Source: Lachnospiraceae bacterium (lineage in GTDB: Bacteria > Bacillota > Clostridia > Lachnospirales > Lachnospiraceae). Taken from it: DNA of 10,375 nt. The translations under genes were made by a program, and so were the position numbers. The notes under the pieces were generated by a model. The model searched no databases. It was given only the letters and a program-made list of their open reading frames with translations, and had not been told where the DNA came from. Every line of letters begins with the position of its first letter. The first letter of the stretch is position 1. Positions 1-6,111 of this stretch are shown piece after piece. The stretch covers positions 1-10,375 of the forward strand of contig DOVL01000243.1 in assembly GCA_003520105.1 (NCBI GenBank), given 5' to 3'.

Positions 1-1
1 A

Positions 2-1552
2 AATGTCATTCAGCAGAAGGCAAAGAGATGGAATGACAATGGTACCGTTGATAAATTCGACGTTCCTGATTATTCTCAGGAAAACCTTTCTATCTGCCGT
101 GAAGCTCTTCTCGAGGCAGTTGCCGAGACAAGCGAAGAGTTTATGGAGAGATACTTCGGCGGTGACGAGTTCTCTGAGGATGAGATCAGATCAGCCCTCC
201 GTGTTGGCGTTGCAGATGGTTCCGTAGTTCCTGTACTCATGGGCTCAAATACACTCGCAAGAGGTATGTACACCCTCATGGCCGACATCATCAAATACCT
301 TCCGAGTCCTGACAAGTGCAAGCTCGCAGGTATCAGCACTATAAATAATGAAGTATTTGAAGCTAATTATGACTTCTCTAAGCCGAAGTCAGCTTACATC
401 TTCAAGACAATTGCCGATCCATACATCGGAAAATATTCGCTCATCAAGGTTTGCTCAGGCGTTCTCAAGCCGGATGACACACTTTTCAACTATCATCGTG
501 ACATCGACGAGAAACTCGGCAAGCTTTACACGATCTGCGGAAATAAGGTAGAAGAGGTTAAGGAGCTTCACGCAGGCGACATCGGCGCTCTTGCTAAGCT
601 CGGCGAAAGCCAGACAACGGATTCTCTTTCAACAAGAAAGAACCCTATCACCTTCATCCGTGCCGCTATCTCTAAGCCTTATGTATTCAGAAGATATGCC
701 GCAGCAAATAAGGGCGATGAGGACAAGATCTCTCAGGCACTTTCAAAGCTCCTTATGGAAGATCTTACACTTAAGATTGAGAACGACGGTGCAAACGGCC
801 AGACTCTCATCTATGGTATAAGCGGAAACCAGCTTGAGATCGTTCAGAGTACTCTCAAGGAGAAATACAAGGTTGATATCGTTCTCATGAAGCCTAGAAC
901 AAGCTTCAAGGAAACCATCACCAAGAAGGTTGATACAGAATATAAATATAAGAAGCAGTCCGGCGGACATGGTCAGTATGGTCACGTTAAGATCATTATG
1001 GAGCCATCCGGAGATATGGATACTCCTTACACCTTCGAGCAGACAGTTGTCGGCGGTGCAGTTCCGAAGAACTACTTCCCTGCAGTTGAGAAGGGTATCG
1101 AGAATTCCGTTAAGGCAGGCCCTCTTGCAAAGTATCCGGTTGTAGGCGTTAAGGTTAATCTCTATGACGGAAGCTATCACACAGTTGACTCTTCAGAGCT
1201 CGCATTCAAGGTTGCTACAGAGCAGGCCTTCAAGCAGGGCTTCATGGATGCTAAGCCTATCCTTCTCGAGCCTATCGCAACTATCAGAGTTGTTGCTCCT
1301 GATGCATACACAGGCGATATCATGGGCGACCTGAACAAGCGTCGTGCAAGAGTACTCGGCATGAACCCTGTAGGAAACGGAGATCATGAGGTTCTTGCAG
1401 ATATTCCTTACATCGAGCTCTATGAGTACGATACCAGACTCTTCTCTATGACAAAGGGAAGCGGTACTTTCTCATATGAATTTGCACGCTATGAGCAGGC
1501 TCCTGAAGAGATCGCCAAGAAGGAGATCGAGGCTGCCGCAGCTGCACAGTAA
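2..1552 (+). CDS. Elongation factor G-like translational GTPase, C-terminal part (5' end outside window)
   Basis: The reading frame is open from base 2 to the TAA at 1550-1552 (516 codons), so the start lies upstream. Internal ATGs such as the one at 143 are not the start, because the frame continues upstream with EF-G-like sequence. EF-G is usually about 690 residues, so roughly 175 residues are missing, including the Walker A and switch regions. What remains is the end of the G domain (VPVLMGSNTLARGM followed by YLPSP), domain II, domain III (FIRAAISKPY onward), domain IV with SGGHGQYGHV (codons ending near 988) and GSYHTVDSSE (1169-1198), and domain V ending in MTKGSGTFSYEFARYEQAP. EF-G proteins drive ribosomal translocation or recycling in the cytosol. 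The GGHGQYG signature and the divergent C-terminus suggest a FusA2-type paralog rather than the main fusA, but this is an inference. The Ala/Glu-rich tail is unremarkable. The family call is firm and the paralog assignment is tentative. Confidence 0.93.
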   Translation, partial: NVIQQKAKRWNDNGTVDKFDVPDYSQENLSICREALLEAVAETSEEFMERYFGGDEFSEDEIRSALRVGVADGSVVPVLMGSNTLARGMYTLMADIIKYLPSPDKCKLAGISTINNEVFEANYDFSKPKSAYIFKTIADPYIGKYSLIKVCSGVLKPDDTLFNYHRDIDEKLGKLYTICGNKVEEVKELHAGDIGALAKLGESQTTDSLSTRKNPITFIRAAISKPYVFRRYAAANKGDEDKISQALSKLLMEDLTLKIENDGANGQTLIYGISGNQLEIVQSTLKEKYKVDIVLMKPRTSFKETITKKVDTEYKYKKQSGGHGQYGHVKIIMEPSGDMDTPYTFEQTVVGGAVPKNYFPAVEKGIENSVKAGPLAKYPVVGVKVNLYDGSYHTVDSSELAFKVATEQAFKQGFMDAKPILLEPIATIRVVAPDAYTGDIMGDLNKRRARVLGMNPVGNGDHEVLADIPYIELYEYDTRLFSMTKGSGTFSYEFARYEQAPEEIAKKEIEAAAAAQ

Positions 1553-1698
1553 AATAACAAGCCATGCCTGTTCTTGACAAGCTTCGCTCGTCAAGAACCA
1601 GCGCCATAGGCGCCGTATAACATAAAAATAAGAGATACAGTCCGGTATGCAAGCATCCCGTCTGCATCTCTTATTTTTATGTTGCATGGCTTGTTATT
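1553..1698. repeat. Nested inverted-repeat (cloverleaf-like) intergenic element
   Basis: This element occupies nearly all the space between two convergent stop codons: it begins right after the EF-G-like stop and ends 6 bp before the permease stop. A perfect 15-bp outer stem (AATAACAAGCCATGC at 1553-1567, GCATGGCTTGTTATT at 1684-1698) encloses three further hairpins in series. The first is a 9-bp stem (1570-1578 with 1590-1598) plus a 3-bp extension. The second is GCGCC-ATA-GGCGC (1601-1613). The third is a perfect 18-bp A/T-rich stem (1619-1636 with 1666-1683). Such a layout could fold as a multi-arm junction in RNA or single-stranded DNA. No convincing target-site duplication was seen at the edges and there is no coding sequence inside. 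It could be a composite bidirectional terminator, a MITE/REP-like dispersed element, or an unknown RNA. The structure is directly visible; the nature is unknown. Confidence 0.8.
1619..1683. terminator. Probable bidirectional Rho-independent terminator
   Basis: A perfect 18-bp stem (1619-1636 pairing with 1666-1683), with CAG/CTG continuing inside it (1638-1640 with 1662-1664), has an A-rich left arm and a T-rich right arm (CTTATTTTTATG). Stems with an A-tract on one side and a T-tract on the other can end transcription from either direction. It sits between the convergent EF-G-like and permease genes, where such a terminator is expected. It is the innermost arm of the larger nested element at 1553-1698. 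Confidence 0.7.
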
Positions 1699-1704
1699 AT
1701 TGCT

Positions 1705-4044
1705 TCACTCTACATTCTTCAACGCTTCCGAAAGCGGAATCCTCTTGATCCTGTTGAAATCTATGAAGGAGATCACAAGGTATGCTGCGTAGAGTGCAAC
1801 GATCATGATGATGTACGACTGCCAGCTTACGGAAATCGTGAACCAGCCTGACATCCTTGCCATAACCTTACGCCAGAACCAGTCAATAACTGCATAAGCC
1901 GCAAATACACTGAGTATATCAAAGGCTATCATCATTATAGTCGTTGTTCTTATGTACAGCTTACTAATCTCCTTATTTTCATAACCCAGCACCTTAACCA
2001 TCGAGATGGACTGTCTGTTCTTCTCGATAATGATCTTGGTAATCAGATAAATAAGCAGTGCTGCGATAAGTACCGTCAGAACTGAGAAGTAGTCCATGTA
2101 GCTTCCGATCGAATGATCGAGCTGATTAGCCATCTTGGTTATATCATCAACACTTACTACCTTATAAATATAGTCCTCCGGGATATCAGTAATCTCGGTA
2201 TCTGACATATAGCCACTGAAGTATGATGGATCATTCTCAAAGAAAGCATTGTAATTATCCATCGGCATGAAGACGATCAGTGAGCCCATATACTCGTAGA
2301 TGCCCTTAACCTTGAATTTGTATTTTCTGCTAGCGTACTGATCCTTGAGAGTGATTGTATCGCCCTCTTCAATCCTATATTTCTCTGCATATGGCTGAGA
2401 AATATAAACCTCATTGTCCTTGAGGTTAGCATTAATCTTCAGATACCTGCTGTCAGCAGCATATCCGACGATCATGATCTCTTCTCCGACCTTTGGACCA
2501 TCAACCGTTACAAGGTTTGAAACGCATGATTTTTCTGCATCCTGATTAGCTGTAACTATCTCATTGCCTTCAACATCTACCGTACTTCTGAGGAAATATT
2601 GATACTGAGCATACATCTTCTCCGGCGCCTCTTTCATGTATTTGTCAAGTGTGTCCGGCATGCCCAGGCAGAACATAAGCATGATCATAACGAAACAGGT
2701 TCCGATGAAGAGAACTCCGTAGCTGGAAACGTTGTTAAGTATATTTCTCGTTCTGAAACGTGTGAAGAACTTCCAGTGAGGCAGCTTCAGCGCTTTCTTC
2801 CTCTTCGACATTCTGAGATCGTGACGGAGGAATCTGAGCGGCGATATGAACAGCTTCTTTCTTATCATAATGTAGTTAATGACAAGCATCATTGCGATCG
2901 GAGTAATTGTTGTCAGAAGGAATGCCTTGGAATTCCAAAGCGTCTTATATGTCGGAAGGCTGTAGCTGTCATAATACATACCTACAACCGCATCCTTAAA
3001 TATCGTATATCCTGCAAGGTTTCCAAAAACTGCTGCGGCAAGAGTAACGATGATCGGCATTGACATATAATGGCGAACCATCTCTCTCCTTGTGTATCCC
3101 GAAGCCCTAAGGGTTCCGATAACGACCGAATCCTCATCGATCTTGTTACTGATATTTATTGCAAATATAAACGCGAATACCGCAAGCAGTATTATAAGAA
3201 GATAAAGTCCAAGGTTCTCATCATTTTCAAAGTCGTCGGTTGCAAAATGGATTGCCTGGTTCATATACTCAGGTACATAATCCTCGACGTTAATATCATT
3301 TGCAGGATCCTCGTCATAATAAGTTGACATTGCAACACCACCGAGTATCTCAACAAACTCGTCACTCTTCTTTTTCTTGGCTTCCTTGTCATCTTCAGGC
3401 TTATCATTGTAAGACCATGCATACTGATAAACCGACTTTGCTTCAAGCTTATCAAACTGATCCGATGTTACTACACCGATATTAAAGGTGAGCGCATCAA
3501 ACATCGTATCACTGTTGCTCTTGTAAAGTGCACTGTAATCGCTGAGGGCCACAAGTCCGGTTACTTCAAACCTTTCTCCGTTAAGATAGAGATTATCGCC
3601 AACCTTTATGCCGCAGTTATCTGCATGCATTCTGTCAATAGCAATCTCTCCTTCCTTCTCAGGAAGTCGACCCTTCATGATACTGGCTCTGTTAACTTCT
3701 TCTCTTGACTTAAACAGTCTGATAACAACAGGATCATCCTTTGCCTTGGTCTTGTCCGTGGTCTCAGTAAAATCCTTGTAAAACTGTTCGTAGAGCTTTA
3801 CGTTTGCTTTTTCTTCCAAGCTGTTTACAAAATCGTCATCAGCTTTTCTTGAAAGATTGAAGTGTCCATCCTCTACGTTATATTTAGAAAATGCATCATG
3901 TCCGGACTTCAGCATACTGTTGTTAGCCACGAACATGCCCGATACAAATCCGATCGTAAGGAAGAGTATCAGAAATATGATCAGGTTTTTCTTAAAATCC
4001 TTCTTCAGCTCCTTCGGGAGCCTCTTTGTAAGTGGACTTCTCAT
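1705..4044 (-). CDS. FtsX-type ABC transporter permease with two FtsX modules
   Basis: This is a 779-residue membrane permease that would pair with the ATPase encoded upstream. The start is the ATG at 4042-4044, 7 nt after AAGGAG (4052-4057). A further in-frame upstream start (4080) would extend over that ribosome binding site. About eight hydrophobic segments are visible: residues 20-41, 279-300, 328-349, 374-395, 441-461, 650-673, 701-724 and 742-763. The first large loop (about 42-278) and second (about 462-649) are extracytoplasmic, as in the MacB/LolC-like organisation of two four-helix FtsX modules. Both modules carry the usual cytoplasmic segment after their second-type helix (GTLRASGYTRREM and MVKVLGYENKEI). 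The basic N-terminus (KRLPKELKKDFKKN) fits a cytoplasmic start. Such permeases typically move or sense peptides, lipids or antibiotics by mechanotransmission rather than by a classic import channel. The substrate is not predictable here. The gene is the distal one of the TetR-controlled module. Confidence 0.93.
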   Translation of the reverse strand: MRSPLTKRLPKELKKDFKKNLIIFLILFLTIGFVSGMFVANNSMLKSGHDAFSKYNVEDGHFNLSRKADDDFVNSLEEKANVKLYEQFYKDFTETTDKTKAKDDPVVIRLFKSREEVNRASIMKGRLPEKEGEIAIDRMHADNCGIKVGDNLYLNGERFEVTGLVALSDYSALYKSNSDTMFDALTFNIGVVTSDQFDKLEAKSVYQYAWSYNDKPEDDKEAKKKKSDEFVEILGGVAMSTYYDEDPANDINVEDYVPEYMNQAIHFATDDFENDENLGLYLLIILLAVFAFIFAINISNKIDEDSVVIGTLRASGYTRREMVRHYMSMPIIVTLAAAVFGNLAGYTIFKDAVVGMYYDSYSLPTYKTLWNSKAFLLTTITPIAMMLVINYIMIRKKLFISPLRFLRHDLRMSKRKKALKLPHWKFFTRFRTRNILNNVSSYGVLFIGTCFVMIMLMFCLGMPDTLDKYMKEAPEKMYAQYQYFLRSTVDVEGNEIVTANQDAEKSCVSNLVTVDGPKVGEEIMIVGYAADSRYLKINANLKDNEVYISQPYAEKYRIEEGDTITLKDQYASRKYKFKVKGIYEYMGSLIVFMPMDNYNAFFENDPSYFSGYMSDTEITDIPEDYIYKVVSVDDITKMANQLDHSIGSYMDYFSVLTVLIAALLIYLITKIIIEKNRQSISMVKVLGYENKEISKLYIRTTTIMMIAFDILSVFAAYAVIDWFWRKVMARMSGWFTISVSWQSYIIMIVALYAAYLVISFIDFNRIKRIPLSEALKNVE

Positions 4045-4073
4045 CCTTAAACTCCTTTCATGCCTGACATTCC

Positions 4074-4108
4074 ATATCACCCTTTCATCTGTCTACAGTC
4101 CGTGATAT
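4074..4108. repeat. Inverted repeat in the ATPase-permease gap
   Basis: In the 143-bp gap between the ATPase stop and the permease start there is a perfect 7-bp inverted repeat, ATATCAC (4074-4080) and GTGATAT (4102-4108), with a 21-nt loop. It lies about 17 bp upstream of the permease ribosome binding site. It has no T-tract, so it is not an obvious terminator. It may be an mRNA hairpin that tunes permease expression relative to the ATPase, or it may be chance. Nothing else convincing was seen in this gap, apart from very short open frames judged not to be genes. Confidence 0.3.
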
Positions 4109-4187
4109 TCGGCCAGTCAGTCATCATTATTGATTGAAGTCTCCTCCAACCTATTCTTTTCACGTTTTTTCATCTCGTGACTCTTAA

Positions 4188-4901
4188 TTACCAGTCGAGA
4201 TCTACCGCTGAGATCCTTTCTTCGTTAACTCTGTTCTTTCTTACAACACCGTCACGAAGCTTGATAACGTGATCAGCCATGTGCTGGATTGCTTCGTTGT
4301 GTGTAACCATGATGACTGTATTTCCGTACTTACGGTTAACGTCCTCGATAAGCTTGAGGATATCCTTTGAAGTGTTGTAATCAAGAGCACCTGTCGGCTC
4401 ATCGCAGAGCAGGATGTCCGGATTCTTAACGATAGCTCTTCCTATAGAGGTACGCTGCTGCTGTCCTCCTGAAAGCTGACTCGGAAGCTTATGACGATGC
4501 TCATAAAGTCCGAGAGTCTTGAGCAGGTCGTCGATATCAAGCGGATTGTCCGAAAGATATGCACCGACTTCTATATTTTCCTTTACGTTAAGGTTTGGAA
4601 TAAGGTTGTAAAGCTGAAATACATAACCGAGGTGCTTACGGCGGTACATTGTAAGCGTCTTCTCGTCCATATCCTCCAGCTTGTCGCCATTGATTGAGAT
4701 GTAACCGCTGTCTGCATTGTCGATGCCACCGATTATGTTCAGAAGAGTTGACTTACCCGAACCTGACGGTCCGAGCAGTACACAGAACTCTCCGTTAGCA
4801 ACGGAAAAATTCATTCCGCGAAGTACTTCCTGACGTGTATCGCCTTCACCATAGGCTTTTTTAACGTCAACGATCTCGAGAAAATCTTTGTTCTCACCCA
4901 T
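4188..4901 (-). CDS. ABC transporter ATP-binding protein (MacB/LolD-type)
   Basis: This 237-residue cytoplasmic ATPase powers the FtsX-type permease downstream. The start is the ATG at 4899-4901, preceded by GGAGG (4910-4914) with 8 nt spacing. An in-frame ATG 15 bp upstream overlaps that ribosome binding site and is unlikely to be used. All nucleotide-binding motifs are intact: Walker A GPSGSGKST (residues 44-52), Q-loop glutamine at about 96 (VFQLYN), signature LSGGQQQR (143-150), Walker B ILLCDEP (163-169) with catalytic Glu, D-loop GALD, and switch His at 201 (VTHN). The length and the sequence around VFQLYNLIPNLNVKENI are typical of the LolD/MacB/YtrE family partnering FtsX-type permeases. 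A consensus promoter (5002-5030) and a palindrome shared with the tetR promoter lie upstream, so the TetR-family protein probably controls it. The family is certain; the transported or sensed substrate is not. Confidence 0.97.
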   Translation of the reverse strand: MGENKDFLEIVDVKKAYGEGDTRQEVLRGMNFSVANGEFCVLLGPSGSGKSTLLNIIGGIDNADSGYISINGDKLEDMDEKTLTMYRRKHLGYVFQLYNLIPNLNVKENIEVGAYLSDNPLDIDDLLKTLGLYEHRHKLPSQLSGGQQQRTSIGRAIVKNPDILLCDEPTGALDYNTSKDILKLIEDVNRKYGNTVIMVTHNEAIQHMADHVIKLRDGVVRKNRVNEERISAVDLDW

Positions 4902-4947
4902 TTTGTTTTCCTCCATTTATAAACACTTTATAAAATACTATAGAAAA

Positions 4948-4995
4948 TATATGTTCTCTTGCTCATATGCTTATCTGTTCATATGTTCAATCGAT
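4948..4995. repeat. Three imperfect 16-bp tandem units in the ABC operon leader
   Basis: The motif (T/C)ATATG recurs exactly every 16 bp at 4948, 4964 and 4980 on the + strand. Eight of the 16 positions are shared by all three units, and others by two of the three. The array runs from the predicted transcription start of the ATPase gene into its leader. It might bind a protein, or be a decayed duplication in AT-rich DNA. Confidence 0.3.
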
Positions 4996-5001
4996 GAGTA
5001 G

Positions 5002-5030
5002 AGTATAATATCCATTTTCGAATATGTCAA
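5002..5030 (-). promoter_or_regulatory. Sigma-70/SigA promoter of the ABC operon
   Basis: On the minus strand, TTGACA (5025-5030) and TATACT (5002-5007) are separated by exactly 17 bp, close to the SigA consensus. The start of transcription should fall near 4995, giving a leader of about 94 nt before the ATPase ATG. The nearest copy of the palindrome (5060-5072) lies about 30 bp upstream of the -35 box and does not overlap it. Confidence 0.75.
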
Positions 5031-5054
5031 CAATAAAATGAAAAATATTATTAA

Positions 5055-5083
5055 ATTACATAACACTGTTATGGAATAGGCAA
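5055..5083 (-). promoter_or_regulatory. Possible second, upstream promoter overlapped by the operator
   Basis: On the minus strand, TTGCCT (5078-5083, 4/6 matches) and TGTAAT (5055-5060, 5/6 matches) are 17 bp apart. The palindrome at 5060-5072 fills most of the spacer and touches the -10 box. This resembles the tetR promoter arrangement and would explain why an operator sits here. The match is weak, so this is a suggestion only. Confidence 0.33.
5060..5072. promoter_or_regulatory. TetR-family operator candidate, copy 1 (upstream of ABC genes)
   Basis: ATAACACTGTTAT is a perfect palindrome of two 6-bp half sites around a single central base. It is identical to two copies at the tetR promoter. 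Here the symmetry extends one pair further (C at 5059, G at 5073). It lies in the gap between the tetR terminator and the ATPase promoter. It is probably the site through which the TetR-family protein controls the transporter genes. Confidence 0.8.
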
Positions 5084-5118
5084 ATATATAGGTCCGGCCT
5101 TTCCGAACCTGTATATTT
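5082..5118. terminator. Hairpin terminator after the tetR gene
   Basis: A 16-bp stem (5082-5097 with 5103-5118, one mismatch, one G-T pair) closes a 5-nt loop (5098-5102). It begins 8 bp after the regulator's stop codon. The base of the stem is A/T-rich, and on the minus strand the right side ends in TATATATTTG, a modest T-run. It probably separates tetR transcription from the ABC genes, although partial read-through is possible. Confidence 0.65.
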
Positions 5119-5125
5119 TATTCGA

Positions 5126-5779
5126 CTAATCAAGATCGAGTACTGCCAGCCAGCCGCCGATCATATATGCCATCATATTTCTCAGCTGCCTTTCGGCCTC
5201 TTTCTCATCCTTACAATGAGTTACTATATGAATAAATATATCAATCTGATCGTGTGACATCCAATGAATGATGAACTTGTCCTCTTTCGTCAGATTTCTC
5301 GTACTCTTATAGCCTTTCATTGCCGCGTACATCTTGGAGTAATGCCCCTCTACAAGATCAACCATATGATCAGGCAGATTTTCATAGGCAGAGCCCTGAG
5401 CACGTGTCAGTAGCAGATCGAATGCCTGCTTGTTTTCAAACAGAAAGCTTATAACATTTTGTGCTATCTCCATATCGTCTTTAAAGCCGGCCTGTAAAGC
5501 AGCTCTGGTTAAGTCCAGGGATTTCTCCTTAAGCTCCTTTGAAGCAGCCACTTCCTCGATAAAATGTACTATGAGCATTTTCTCCAGCTTCTTTAAAGGT
5601 TCGCCCACAAGACTCGCGAAAAGATCCTCTTTATCCTTAAAGAAGAAGTAAAGAGCACCTGTTGTAACGCCTGCTTCCTTACAGATATTTCTGAGAGACG
5701 CCTTCATATATCCTTTTTCTGAAAACTCCTTCATGGCACAGCTGAGAAGCTTCTTTTTTGTCTCTTTATCTCTATCCAT
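5126..5779 (-). CDS. TetR/AcrR-family transcriptional regulator
   Basis: This 217-residue protein is a typical-length TetR-family repressor. The start chosen is the ATG at 5777-5779, preceded by AAAGGA with 5 nt spacing. A GTG further upstream (5812) would lie inside the operator and is not favoured. The N-terminal helix-turn-helix spans about residues 28-53: ASLRNICKEAGVTTGALYFF followed by FKDKEDLF, with the characteristic Y-(Y/F)-F-F-K-(N/D)-K-E-(D/E)-L pattern. The remainder is the helical ligand-binding and dimerisation domain, whose inducer cannot be predicted. Two copies of a 13-bp palindrome overlap or follow its own promoter and a third precedes the adjacent ABC genes, so it most likely represses itself and the transporter until an inducer binds. 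Such TetR-ABC pairs usually respond to toxic compounds, antibiotics or host-derived molecules. The family assignment is very secure; the target assignment is inferred from position and repeat identity. Confidence 0.95.
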   Translation of the reverse strand: MDRDKETKKKLLSCAMKEFSEKGYMKASLRNICKEAGVTTGALYFFFKDKEDLFASLVGEPLKKLEKMLIVHFIEEVAASKELKEKSLDLTRAALQAGFKDDMEIAQNVISFLFENKQAFDLLLTRAQGSAYENLPDHMVDLVEGHYSKMYAAMKGYKSTRNLTKEDKFIIHWMSHDQIDIFIHIVTHCKDEKEAERQLRNMMAYMIGGWLAVLDLD

Positions 5780-5805
5780 GGCAATCCTTTCGTGATCAAT
5801 ATCGG

Positions 5806-5818
5806 ATAACACTGTTAT
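5806..5818. promoter_or_regulatory. TetR-family operator candidate, copy 2 (start-proximal at tetR)
   Basis: This is the same ATAACACTGTTAT palindrome. It lies at about +7 to +19 relative to the predicted tetR transcription start, where a bound repressor would block elongation or open-complex formation. It is spaced 35 bp (start to start) from copy 3. Confidence 0.82.
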
Positions 5819-5831
5819 GTATTGCAGTTAG

Positions 5832-5861
5832 ATTATATGCATAACACTGTTATCTTGTCAA
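5832..5861 (-). promoter_or_regulatory. Consensus SigA promoter of tetR
   Basis: On the minus strand a perfect TTGACA (5856-5861) and a perfect TATAAT (5832-5837) are separated by 18 bp. Operator copy 3 fits entirely within the spacer. The start of transcription is expected near 5825, about 45 nt before the ATG. Confidence 0.85.
5841..5853. promoter_or_regulatory. TetR-family operator candidate, copy 3 (inside tetR promoter spacer)
   Basis: This third identical ATAACACTGTTAT lies between the -35 and -10 boxes of the tetR promoter, the classic position for steric repression by a TetR-family protein. All three copies in the window carry the same central base on the + strand. Confidence 0.85.
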
Positions 5862-5936
5862 CCCCTATTTCACCTATTTTTTTCTCTTATATATTAATTA
5901 AACATATTCGACCACAATATAACACAATATTTCTGA

Positions 5937-5965
5937 TTGTATTATCCATACCGTTGATTTATAAT
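5937..5965 (+). promoter_or_regulatory. SigA promoter of the HD-GYP gene
   Basis: TTGTAT (5937-5942) and a perfect TATAAT (5960-5965) are separated by 17 bp. The start of transcription is expected near 5972, giving a leader of about 140 nt before the HD-GYP ATG. It is divergent from the tetR promoter and about 75 bp away from it. None of the 13-bp palindromes overlaps it, so control by the TetR-family protein is not implied. Confidence 0.65.
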
Positions 5966-5999
5966 TAAAATAGGTTTTTGTAACAATTTATGCGGTTTT

Positions 6000-6081
6000 T
6001 CCGGTATTACCAGCGTTGCAAAAAACTCGACCGATGCGTTGAATACTCACCTGAGAGTGTGTTTTCAGCAGGAATACCGGA
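6000..6081 (+). promoter_or_regulatory. Structured leader of the HD-GYP mRNA
   Basis: A perfect 9-bp stem, TCCGGTATT (6000-6008) with AATACCGGA (6073-6081), encloses 64 nt in the predicted untranslated leader. It ends 16 nt before the AGGAGG (6098-6103) of the HD-GYP gene. The enclosed sequence has only weak internal stems (for example CTGA/TCAG and ACTC/GAGT) and a directly repeated GCGTTG. It does not match the c-di-GMP-I (GEMM) or c-di-GMP-II consensus as I know them. It could be a cis-regulatory RNA, a transcript-stabilising hairpin or chance. Confidence 0.4.
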
Positions 6082-6111
6082 GTAACTTTTTACAGAGAGG
6101 AGGTCCAACAA

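Noticed and set aside
743..1180. A 145-codon minus-strand open frame inside the EF-G-like gene
   Set aside because: It is a shadow of conserved EF-G sequence on the opposite strand, with no ribosome binding site or family resemblance.
1446..1687. Two minus-strand open frames across the nested inverted-repeat element
   Set aside because: They run through hairpin arms and the end of the EF-G-like gene, with no initiation signal or recognisable product.
1553..1698. A transposase-bearing insertion sequence
   Set aside because: It is only 146 bp, has no coding capacity, and no target-site duplication was evident at its ends.
2599..3063. A 154-codon plus-strand open frame inside the permease gene
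   Set aside because: It is antisense to the permease and His/Arg/Cys-rich in a way typical of a non-coding frame.
4117..4173. An 18-codon open frame (MKKREKNRLEETSINNDD) followed by an overlapping 15-codon frame in the ATPase-permease gap
   Set aside because: No good ribosome binding site precedes either, and both are short and low-complexity; chance is the simpler explanation.
5972..6111. A c-di-GMP-I or c-di-GMP-II riboswitch ahead of the HD-GYP gene
   Set aside because: The conserved internal motifs of both classes were not found; only the enclosing stem is visible. Kept as an undefined structured leader.
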